Shown piece after piece: positions 7,888 through 14,157 of a DNA stretch of 14,380 nt. Source of the DNA: an uncultured Porphyromonadaceae bacterium (GTDB lineage: Bacteria; Bacteroidota; Bacteroidia; Bacteroidales; Muribaculaceae). Both the position numbers and the translations under genes were made by a program. A model generated the notes under the pieces. The model was given only the letters and a program-made list of their open reading frames with translations, ran no database searches and had not been told where the DNA came from. The stretch covers positions 1 through 14,380 of the forward strand of contig URQP01000069.1 of NCBI GenBank assembly GCA_900550025.1. Direction: 5' to 3'. Within the stretch, counting starts at the first letter, position 1, and every line of letters starts with the position of its first letter.

Positions 7888-8306
7888 AATGGGACTACGA
7901 CGCGATGCACGCATCGTTCTATATGACAAATATCTGCCCGCAAAACCACTCATTGAACAGCGGCGGATGGAAACGTCTGGAAGAAAAGATCCGCGACTGG
8001 GCAGAACGCGACAGCGCGTTAGTCGTAATTACAGGCCCTATCGTAGAACCCGGACATGACCGTCTCAAGAGCGGAGTAGCCGTACCACAAAAGTTCTTCA
8101 AAGCAGTATTATCCCCTTATACAAAACCAATCAGGGGCATAGCGTTCATCTATAAGAATGCAGGCGGGCAAAAGGTAATAGAACAGCAAATGGTGAGCAT
8201 CGACAGCGTAGAATCGGCCACAGGACTCGACCTGTTCTACGAACTGCCCGACGAAATCGAAGACAGAATAGAAAAATCAAGCGACTACAACGAATGGAAC
8301 AACTAA
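7884..8306 (+). CDS. DNA/RNA non-specific endonuclease, C-terminal part (frameshifted)
   Basis: This is the continuation of the same nuclease domain in a second frame. Directly after the C8 tract the frame reads ADMKWDYDAMHASFYMTNICPQNHSLNSGGWKRLEEKIRDW. It contains the family's metal-binding Asn region (NICPQNHSLN) and the conserved Glu of WKRLE, then the conserved VVITGPI strand and FFKAVL. The first ATG of this frame overlaps the stop of the first part as ATGA, so reinitiation is formally possible. A separate product would, however, lack the catalytic DRGH histidine and be inactive. The real unit is therefore 7438-8306 as one ancestral gene. Its end overlaps the first 13 bases of mnmE, which suggests co-transcription and coupled translation. 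Confidence 0.75.
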   Translation: MKWDYDAMHASFYMTNICPQNHSLNSGGWKRLEEKIRDWAERDSALVVITGPIVEPGHDRLKSGVAVPQKFFKAVLSPYTKPIRGIAFIYKNAGGQKVIEQQMVSIDSVESATGLDLFYELPDEIEDRIEKSSDYNEWNN

Positions 8307-9703
8307 GCAAGACATACGGAGAAGACACGATATGTGCAATATCCACCCCTGCCGGAACCGGAGGAATAGCTGTCATACGAATAAGCGGGAGCAAGGCGAT
8401 AGAAACGGTGATGAAATCGTGGCGCGGTGCCGATTTGCGGAAAGCGGCGACACACACGGCGCATTTCGGAACGATTGTCTATCCCGATGGGGAAACGCTC
8501 GACGAGGTTGTCGCCACCGTTTTCCGCTGCCCGCATTCATTCACCGGCGAAGATACCGTAGAACTGTCGTGCCACGGCTCGCAATGGATACAAAGCCAAC
8601 TTGTAGCACAGATGATTGGCAACGGTTGCCGTGCAGCGGAAGGTGGTGAATTCACACGACGCGCATTTATGAACGGAAAAATCGACCTTTCGCAGGCAGA
8701 AGCCATTGCCGACGTGATAGCCTCGTCGTCGCGGGCTTCCCACCGCATTGCCGTCAGCCAGATGCGTGGCGGATTCAGCGCGATGCTCGCCGGGCTGCGC
8801 GAGCAGTTGCTCGAATTCGTGTCGCTGATGGAACTTGAGCTTGATTTCAGCGAAGAGGATGTGGAATTTGCAGACCGCACACGGCTGATAGACCTTGCAA
8901 AGCATATCGACAGTGTGATTACCAATCTCGCAGACTCGTTCTCCGTGGGGAACGCCATAAAGAACGGCGTTCCGGTTGCCATCGTTGGAGAAACCAACGC
9001 CGGCAAATCCACATTGCTCAACCGGCTGCTGCATGACGACAAAGCCATCGTGAGCGACATACGCGGCACCACACGCGACGCAATAGAGGACACAATCAAC
9101 CTCGGAGGCATCACTTTCCGCTTCATCGACACCGCCGGAATACGCGACACATCCGACAAGATAGAATCTATCGGAATAGACCGCACATTCCAGAAAATCG
9201 ACAATGCGGCAATCATTCTCTGGATGATTGACGGCACACAAGCCACAGGCAATATCCGCGAAACCGCGGAAAAAATAATGCCGCACTGCCAAGGAAAGCA
9301 GCTAATAGCCGTAATCAACAAATCGGACAAACTCGATAACAACACCATACAGGCAATCCAATCGGAAATCTCAAACATATCCGACGGAATATGCGCAATA
9401 ACCATATCCGCCAAAAACGACATTGCCGTTGACCGCCTCGAACAAATGCTCGTGGAATCGGCCGGAATACCGGAAAACGACCCTAACGCAGTAGTCGTGA
9501 CCAACGCCCGCCACTACGATGCCCTATGCCATGCACAGGAAGCCATACGCCGTGCCATCGACGGACTACAGTCCGGACTGTCGGGCGACTTCGTGTCGCA
9601 GGACATCCGCGAATGCATGCACTACCTCGGCGAAATCACCGGCGAAATCACCACCCACGAAATCCTTGGCTCCATCTTCTCCCGCTTCTGCATCGGCAAA
9701 TAA
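8294..9703 (+). CDS. mnmE: tRNA uridine-5-carboxymethylaminomethyl(34) synthesis GTPase MnmE
   Basis: MnmE acts with MnmG to modify the wobble uridine (U34) of certain tRNAs, using a folate-derived one-carbon unit, and hydrolyses GTP in the process. The 469-residue length is normal. Residues ~1-120 form the folate-binding N-domain (DTICAISTPAGTGGIAVIRISG; ELSCHGS). The helical domain contains an inserted G domain with G1 GETNAGKS at 232-239, DTAG at 279-282 and NKSD at 342-345. The chain ends in the diagnostic FCIGK (465-469), whose Cys is catalytically required in the family. The start at 8294 aligns with the conserved N-terminus and overlaps the upstream nuclease gene by 13 bases. The gene is intact although a mobile segment appears to begin right behind it; 3' ends of mnmE are known integration sites of other elements (for example SGI1). 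Confidence 0.97.
   Translation: MEQLSKTYGEDTICAISTPAGTGGIAVIRISGSKAIETVMKSWRGADLRKAATHTAHFGTIVYPDGETLDEVVATVFRCPHSFTGEDTVELSCHGSQWIQSQLVAQMIGNGCRAAEGGEFTRRAFMNGKIDLSQAEAIADVIASSSRASHRIAVSQMRGGFSAMLAGLREQLLEFVSLMELELDFSEEDVEFADRTRLIDLAKHIDSVITNLADSFSVGNAIKNGVPVAIVGETNAGKSTLLNRLLHDDKAIVSDIRGTTRDAIEDTINLGGITFRFIDTAGIRDTSDKIESIGIDRTFQKIDNAAIILWMIDGTQATGNIRETAEKIMPHCQGKQLIAVINKSDKLDNNTIQAIQSEISNISDGICAITISAKNDIAVDRLEQMLVESAGIPENDPNAVVVTNARHYDALCHAQEAIRRAIDGLQSGLSGDFVSQDIRECMHYLGEITGEITTHEILGSIFSRFCIGK
9686..9703 (+). other. Candidate attachment site at the 3' end of mnmE
   Basis: TTCTGCATCGGCAAATAA encodes the last five residues of MnmE plus the stop codon. The equivalent last 18 bp of mnmE/trmE are the attB of SGI1 in Enterobacteria. 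Here an integrase module begins within 300 bp downstream, so the same site use is plausible. No second copy is in the window, so the element's other end, if this is right, lies beyond 14380. The assignment is inference from position only. Confidence 0.3.
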
Positions 9704-9725
9704 ATACTTGATTATCAAATAGTTA

Positions 9726-9745
9726 AATCGATTAAAATCGATTAG
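9726..9745 (+). repeat. Tandem decamer AATCGATTAA / AATCGATTAG
   Basis: Two adjacent 10-bp units at 9726-9735 and 9736-9745 differ only in the last base. Each contains the palindrome AATCGATT. They lie between the mnmE stop and its terminator, at the border of the putative element. A perfect inverted repeat TTGAT-T-ATCAA (9708-9718) lies just before them. They could be recombinase or regulator binding sites. Confidence 0.5.
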
Positions 9746-9748
9746 TAT

Positions 9749-9773
9749 GGCGCTCTTTACGGGCGCCTTTTTT
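9749..9773 (+). terminator. Rho-independent terminator after mnmE
   Basis: GGCGCTC (9749-9755) pairs with GGGCGCC (9761-9767) with one G-T pair and a 5-nt loop, followed by six T. This is a textbook terminator for the nuclease-mnmE transcript. Confidence 0.88.
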
Positions 9774-9784
9774 GTTGCTCAAGT

Positions 9785-9917
9785 ATCGTTGATAATCGTT
9801 GCTAAGCCTTTTTACGCCATTTTTTGTACCTCCTGTGTACCTCACCACGAAAATCCGTGGATTATCGTTGGCAAGGTCGTGGAGAACTTTTACGCCATTT
9901 TACGGGATTTTACGGAG
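9785..9917 (+). repeat. Repeat-rich leader of the integrase module (possible recombinase/RDF binding sites)
   Basis: Several short repeats are nested here. ATCGTTG occurs at 9785, 9795 and 9864. TTTTACGCCATTTT occurs at 9810-9823 and again at 9888-9901. GTACCTC occurs at 9826-9832 and 9837-9843. An inverted repeat CCACG...CGTGG spans 9845-9860, with a further CGTGG at 9878-9882. TTTTACG is repeated at 9888, 9898 and 9908, exactly 10 bp apart and so on one face of the helix. Such arrays are typical of integrase arm sites, excisionase sites or replication iterons. The gene directly downstream encodes four tandem HTH modules, which makes it the obvious candidate ligand. This stretch contains no credible coding sequence. 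Confidence 0.6.
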
Positions 9918-9953
9918 TTATACAAAAATATTGGAGAAATAAGGAGAAATAAC

Positions 9954-10859
9954 ATGAGTAGCAACATTGAAATCAGACGAATCTGTGCGTGGTGCAAGCA
10001 AGAATTCATTGCGCATAAAACAACTACAACCTGTTGTTCGCACAGATGTGCAAACCTTCTGTATAAACAGAAGAAACGTGAGGCTTCTATTAAGGCTAAC
10101 AACCAAATTGTCGAAAAAGTCATCAAGGAGAAGCCGATTGCAAAAATCAGAGACAAGCCTATTCTTACTATCACAGAAGCTGCCACATACATTGGAGTAA
10201 CCCGACCCACTCTTTATGGCTATCTGAAAAGGGGTGAACTTAAAGCCATCCGACTTGGATATAAATTTCTATTGAAAAAAGAAGATATTGATAACTTATT
10301 CAATAAGTCTATAGAATTTAAGATTCCGGTCAGAGACAAACCTTCCATTAATGATTTCTATACCACCGCTGAAGTTAAGGAAAAGTATGGCGTAAAGGAT
10401 TCCTGGATATTTCACATCGCTAAGGAACATAATATTCCACGAACATTTCACCGTGGGAAAACCTATTGGAGCAAAAAGCATATTGATGACTACTTTGCAA
10501 AGAAAGCTCCCGATCCTGAAATCAAGGAATGGTACAGCACACAAGACATGCAGGAGAAGTTCGGCATGACACTAACGGCCATTTATTCTTTTGTATCAAA
10601 GAATGCCATTCCCAAAAAGAAAGTCGGCATCATGGTGTATTATTCCAAAAAGCATGTGGACATTGCCAAAGGTCTAATGGCCCCAGAAGAGCCCAAATAC
10701 TACACTATTGCGGAAGCGATGGAGCGATTCAATCTGACACGAGATAAACTCTACCATTATGTGAAATACCATAATATTCCCCGTATCAAGGTCGGTAAAT
10801 ATACCAAGATTCTGCGGGCAGAGCTGGACAAGTTCTTTGAGCCTCCAAAGATAGAATGA
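9954..10859 (+). CDS. Multi-HTH (excisionase/MerR-like x4) DNA-binding protein with Cys-rich head
   Basis: This 301-residue protein seems built for binding several DNA sites. Residues 11-32 hold C11-x2-C14 and C27C28-x3-C32, a small treble-clef-like zinc finger. After a basic linker come four related winged HTH modules of the HTH_17/excisionase type. They lie at ~70-118 (LTITEAATYIGVTRPTLYGYL), ~135-182 (FYTTAEVKEKYGVKDSWIF), ~193-240 (WYSTQDMQEKFGMTLTAIY) and ~249-296 (YYTIAEAMERFNLTRDKLYHYV). Each has a wing with a KVGKYTKI-like segment followed by a helix. Start ATG 9954 is chosen because AAGGAG (9941-9946) lies 7 bp before it. The longer frame from 9747 would translate the terminator and repeats. 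It precedes an integrase gene by 92 bp on the same strand, so a role as recombination directionality factor or regulator of the element is inferred. A plasmid/phage-style initiator role is less likely. Confidence 0.8.
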   Translation: MSSNIEIRRICAWCKQEFIAHKTTTTCCSHRCANLLYKQKKREASIKANNQIVEKVIKEKPIAKIRDKPILTITEAATYIGVTRPTLYGYLKRGELKAIRLGYKFLLKKEDIDNLFNKSIEFKIPVRDKPSINDFYTTAEVKEKYGVKDSWIFHIAKEHNIPRTFHRGKTYWSKKHIDDYFAKKAPDPEIKEWYSTQDMQEKFGMTLTAIYSFVSKNAIPKKKVGIMVYYSKKHVDIAKGLMAPEEPKYYTIAEAMERFNLTRDKLYHYVKYHNIPRIKVGKYTKILRAELDKFFEPPKIE

Positions 10860-10951
10860 GGCAAAAGTTATTTTCCGGTGATAAATACCACCATTAGAAC
10901 ACCTATTTTATTTGCAACAAAAACAAGTATTAATCAAAAAACAATATAGCT

Positions 10952-12058
10952 ATGACACTTACATGCACCAACGTAACTTTGAGACAAAAACCATTGCGTA
11001 ACGATCGCATATCTCTTTATCTGGATTATTATCCGGCCATCCGCAATCCTTATACGATGAAGATGAGTCGCCGGGAATTCCTCGGCATCTACATCTATGC
11101 CAAGCCCAAGAACGAGCAGCAAAGAATGTTCAATCAGGATATGCTGAACAAGGCAGAGGCAATCCGCTGTATCCGTGTCCAGTCGCTTATCAATGAAGAA
11201 TTCGGGTTCCTGGACAAGAACAAGCAAAAGGTAGATTTCCTCGCCTACTTCCGGACTAAGGCACGGGAAAAGTATGAGAAATGGGATTGTGTTTACAACC
11301 ACTTCGAGAAATTTGTCGGCGGCAAATGCACCTTTGGTGATGTCACCGTAGAACTGTGCGAGAAGTTCAGGGATTACTTGCTCAAATGCAAACAGATCAA
11401 TCATCCCAATGCTTATATCTCACGAAATTCGGCGGCCGGCTATTATTCTACCTTCCGTGCCCTGTTGAAAATAGCCTATAAAGAAAAGATGTTGCGCGAG
11501 AACTTGAACGACTTTCTGGAAAAGATAGAATGGAAAGAGGTCAAGAAAGAGTATCTGACACTTGATGAAGTCAAGAAACTGGCCGCTACACCCTGCAAAA
11601 TTCCAGTCTTGAAACAGGCCTCCCTGTTTGCCTGCATGACCGGCCTCCGTATTAGTGATATTCTGAAGTTGGACTGGTGTGATTTTGAAGTCGGCCCAGA
11701 CCAAGGCTATTACATTCGTATCTGTACCGAGAAAACGGAAACCGAGGCAACCCTCCCCATCAGTCATGAGGCACTGGAGTTGTGTGGCGAATGGGGCACC
11801 GGAAAAGTTTTCAAAGGCTTAACACGATCCATGACTCATCATCCTTTGAAACAGTGGATTGCCGAAGCCGGAATCAGAAAACACATAACCTTCCACTGCT
11901 TTCGTCATTCATACGCCGTCATCCAAATCTCTTTAGGTACAGATATTTACACAGTATCGAAGATGTTGACGCATAAGAATGTCACCACCACTCAAATCTA
12001 TGCTGATTTGGTAAATTCTAAGAAACGCGAAACGGCGAACAAGATTTCGCTGAAATAA
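10952..12058 (+). CDS. Tyrosine recombinase/integrase
   Basis: This is a 368-residue site-specific recombinase of the phage integrase family, which cuts and rejoins DNA through a covalent tyrosine intermediate. The N-terminal ~1-100 is the Bacteroidetes-type arm/SAM-like region (YLDYYPAIRNP, REFLGIYIYAKPKN). The core-binding SAM-like domain spans ~95-190. The catalytic domain has R233 (TGLRISDIL), K261, H315-x2-R318 (HCFRHSYA), H341 (LTHKN) and nucleophile Y350 (TTTQIYADL), so the full set is present and the enzyme should be active. The gene follows the multi-HTH gene in the same direction and is closed by a hairpin at 12083. The pair, directly behind mnmE, looks like the integration module of a genomic island. 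A role in local DNA inversion is possible, but I see no inverted repeats flanking an invertible segment within the window. Confidence 0.92.
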   Translation: MTLTCTNVTLRQKPLRNDRISLYLDYYPAIRNPYTMKMSRREFLGIYIYAKPKNEQQRMFNQDMLNKAEAIRCIRVQSLINEEFGFLDKNKQKVDFLAYFRTKAREKYEKWDCVYNHFEKFVGGKCTFGDVTVELCEKFRDYLLKCKQINHPNAYISRNSAAGYYSTFRALLKIAYKEKMLRENLNDFLEKIEWKEVKKEYLTLDEVKKLAATPCKIPVLKQASLFACMTGLRISDILKLDWCDFEVGPDQGYYIRICTEKTETEATLPISHEALELCGEWGTGKVFKGLTRSMTHHPLKQWIAEAGIRKHITFHCFRHSYAVIQISLGTDIYTVSKMLTHKNVTTTQIYADLVNSKKRETANKISLK

Positions 12059-12082
12059 ATAAAGTTGAAGTATTATATTAAA

Positions 12083-12135
12083 AAGTGTGTCTTTGAAGTT
12101 TGCATATTCTTCATTTGACACACTTAAATAAATTT
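12083..12135 (+). terminator. Terminator after the integrase gene
   Basis: A perfect 9-bp stem (AAGTGTGTC at 12083-12091 with GACACACTT at 12117-12125) has a GAAG/CTTC helix nested inside it. It is followed by AAATAAATTT. The T-run is weak, so termination efficiency is uncertain. The convergent minus-strand cargo ends 124 bases further on, and no separate terminator is visible for it. Confidence 0.65.
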
Positions 12136-12248
12136 CTACTTCTAACGAAAATACTCTAAATAGCTATATATACTATCTGATGTCTTATCTAATTTATACT
12201 TTCTTTATTAAGAAACCTATTTGAAAGTACATCCATTAGTATAACAAA
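12126..12248. other. AT-rich spacer between convergent integrase and cargo genes
   Basis: These 123 bases are mostly A and T and contain no ORF or repeat that I can support. They separate the integrase terminator from the end of the minus-strand PD-(D/E)XK frame and may mark the border between integration module and cargo. Confidence 0.5.
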
Positions 12249-12860
12249 TCATTCCTTAAATGGAAGTTCATAATCTTTAGCATACTCTTCATCAATGTAA
12301 CTACTTCCTCCAATAATCATTGATGGCTTATTTGTCTTTATCTTTTTTACTAGATTTTCATTTAAGAATTGCCCAAACACATCAAGTTCATCATGGAAGG
12401 TAATATGATTTGTGTTAATATTATGCAAGTTCAGATAAGATAAGAATTCATCTTCAGATTCAATAAAGTCAGGCACAACCATCAAATCAAATAGCGAAAC
12501 GATCCACGTATCTCGAAATCTATCCTCCAATAAACCTGCTTGAACAAGAACATCCATATGACCGAGTAATGTAGAATAATGTTGGAAAGTTACAGCTATT
12601 TTATATGTAGGTTTTGTCTTATCAACTGTTATTTTACCATTATGAATCCCAAATTCCGAATTTTCTGAATCATTGATAAAATCTACAGCTCTACTACATT
12701 GTCTGCACGCCTCTGTCACAGATGCTTTAAACTTTGTCTTTGCACCTTCCAAGCCAACTCTATCCTTATATGAAAGTTCATGCGCCTTAACTTCGATTAT
12801 GTAGTTAGCTTTGTCTGAAATACCTAGAATATCAAGTTCTGTTTTTTTTCCTAAGTCCAT
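12249..12860 (-). CDS. PD-(D/E)XK nuclease domain, C-terminal part (catalytic half; probably frameshifted from upstream ORF)
   Basis: This 203-codon frame opens with the catalytic half of a restriction-endonuclease-like fold: TELDILG (D10), then NYIIEVKAHEL with E23 and K25, the classic D...ExK triad. A Gln-bearing helix follows (EACRQCSRAVDF), then VTFQHYSTLLGHMDVL and DTWIVSLFDLMVV. These C-terminal elements are familiar from standalone PD-(D/E)XK proteins of ~600 residues. The first core helix and strand of the same fold are missing here and are found at the end of the overlapping upstream frame (12832-14157). Both frames overlap by 29 bases across an A8 run (12842-12849, T on the plus strand). 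Seven A would join them as LRKKTELDILG, giving ~635 residues. Without joining, this piece is unlikely to fold as a nuclease. The region is strongly AT-rich. The target and biological role are unknown, and defence is an inference from context. Confidence 0.75.
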   Translation of the reverse strand: MDLGKKTELDILGISDKANYIIEVKAHELSYKDRVGLEGAKTKFKASVTEACRQCSRAVDFINDSENSEFGIHNGKITVDKTKPTYKIAVTFQHYSTLLGHMDVLVQAGLLEDRFRDTWIVSLFDLMVVPDFIESEDEFLSYLNLHNINTNHITFHDELDVFGQFLNENLVKKIKTNKPSMIIGGSSYIDEEYAKDYELPFKE

Positions 12861-14157
12861 GTTCGATAATTGTATAATGTACGGAAGGATAAAATATCAC
12901 ATTAGGCAGAAATGATTCCATAACAGCTTTTACCTTCCTTTCTATATAATTATCCCTACTAATATCACTTGAATTTTGTTGAAAATTCTTCTGATAGTAA
13001 ACCGCATTACGTTTCATTAGTTTCTCTGCGATAAGAAATAAATTTCTATGAGGAATCATAGGGGTAAAACAATAATATTTCTCATTGTCTTTTATGAACG
13101 GTTTTTCAAAAATGCTTGGTCCATTCATGATGTTACCCTTGAATTCTCCTTCTGCAATAAAACGCGCATTATCACCAAATTTCATTGACAAAGAATTTAG
13201 AATTTTTGATTCTATGTCATTTTGAGGATAAATCCAAAATATTTTATTAGATTGTGTATAATCATCTGGCGCATATAGAAGAAATTGCATGCCATCTTCC
13301 GTGTGTGGTACATCGGGATTTGCCTCAAAAAAATCTCCAAACAAACCTTTCGAGTAATCTCGCGTACTATTTAGATTAATATTTCCATCAACCGAACCGT
13401 ATGTTTTCTCCTCCCATTTAATCCAACGTTCATGCATCTTCTTTGCGCCATAAATATTATTCTGATCTGCAATTTTACAGATAACACGATTTTCTAAATC
13501 CATAATGAAATCAAATAGGTTCTCCACACTATATCCGTATTCTTGTTGATAAAAAGCTGTATGAGGGTAAAACATTTCCTTAAATACCTCATATACATGA
13601 GTTTGATATCCGTCACCTCTAACAGCAATGGTTTCCATATGAATTATCCAATCTATAGATTGCATTGGATCTTTAACCAACGGCATATCCAAGTGAAGAT
13701 ATATCATAAAAAGAGTTTCCAATCTATTTTTTAAATCACTAACAACTTCATTTGTTGGTTGTTCCTTGCCTTCATTTAGCATAGAAAGCCCAAAATTCAT
13801 AGTATATTCTGCAATAACTTCTGCATGTTCATCAAGTTCCATCTTAGAATTACTCAAATGGGCAATAAAACTCTTCTCTGGATTTGGTAAATTGTCTAAT
13901 AGATATAATCCTATACTTCCTAAAAGTTGTATTGTGTCATACTTTCTAAAATAATCAATTATGACATCAATTTGTTCTCTCAAAGCTGCATTGACAGTTT
14001 CTGTATCCTTAAAAAAGTCAAACATTCTTTTACCTATCATGCGCATTTGTTTCTCCAATAAATTTGATTTGTTAGTAGATGATAAGACTACGTTTCTTTT
14101 GACTTTTGGTCTTGGTTGTTGCCTTCGCTTCTTTGTATGTTTTTTCTTTTTTTTCAT
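12832..14157 (-). CDS. N-terminal part of a large PD-(D/E)XK protein (helical domain plus first core elements; frameshifted)
   Basis: This is a 441-residue frame without a recognised N-terminal family. It begins with a striking basic stretch (11 K/R among the first 12 residues except M and HT), which could contact nucleic acid. Residues ~30-240 look mainly helical (for example DVIIDYFRKYDTIQLLGSIGLYLLD and LENRVICKIADQNN). Residues ~280-400 look mixed alpha/beta, including FLLYAPDDY, KYYCFTPMIPHRNLFLIAEKLM and AVYYQKNF. The end, NYIERKVKAVMESFLPNVIFYPSVHYTI (E406 on the helix), is the standard opening of a PD-(D/E)XK domain. The catalytic D...ExK, however, follows only in the other frame beyond A8. 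As written the frame ends KKNRT and stops at 12832, inside the nuclease fold. Low GC and the lack of relation to neighbours indicate transferred cargo of the adjacent integrase module. Confidence 0.72.
   Translation of the reverse strand: MKKKKKHTKKRRQQPRPKVKRNVVLSSTNKSNLLEKQMRMIGKRMFDFFKDTETVNAALREQIDVIIDYFRKYDTIQLLGSIGLYLLDNLPNPEKSFIAHLSNSKMELDEHAEVIAEYTMNFGLSMLNEGKEQPTNEVVSDLKNRLETLFMIYLHLDMPLVKDPMQSIDWIIHMETIAVRGDGYQTHVYEVFKEMFYPHTAFYQQEYGYSVENLFDFIMDLENRVICKIADQNNIYGAKKMHERWIKWEEKTYGSVDGNINLNSTRDYSKGLFGDFFEANPDVPHTEDGMQFLLYAPDDYTQSNKIFWIYPQNDIESKILNSLSMKFGDNARFIAEGEFKGNIMNGPSIFEKPFIKDNEKYYCFTPMIPHRNLFLIAEKLMKRNAVYYQKNFQQNSSDISRDNYIERKVKAVMESFLPNVIFYPSVHYTIIEHGLRKKNRT
12842..12849 (-). 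other. A8 homopolymer at the frame break in the PD-(D/E)XK gene
   Basis: Eight T on the plus strand (A8 in the coding strand) occur between AGG and CAGAAC. Removing one A joins the upstream frame to the catalytic frame. Adding two A would do the same. Confidence 0.9.

Noticed and set aside
8479..9504. Long minus-strand frames opposite mnmE
   Set aside because: They lie wholly within mnmE, have a Ser/Ile-rich shadow composition and show no motifs.
9784..9870. TATCGTTG motifs as promoter -7 boxes for the multi-HTH gene
   Set aside because: They deviate from TAnnTTTG at the first T of TTTG, and no TTTG lies 19-20 bp upstream.
9747..9953. 69-codon N-terminal extension of the multi-HTH gene
   Set aside because: It would start inside the mnmE terminator and translate the repeat-rich leader. 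A good ribosome binding site (AAGGAG) precedes ATG 9954, and the extension resembles no domain.
10877..10892. GGTG...CACC hairpin between the multi-HTH and integrase genes
   Set aside because: Only four base pairs with no T-run; expected by chance.
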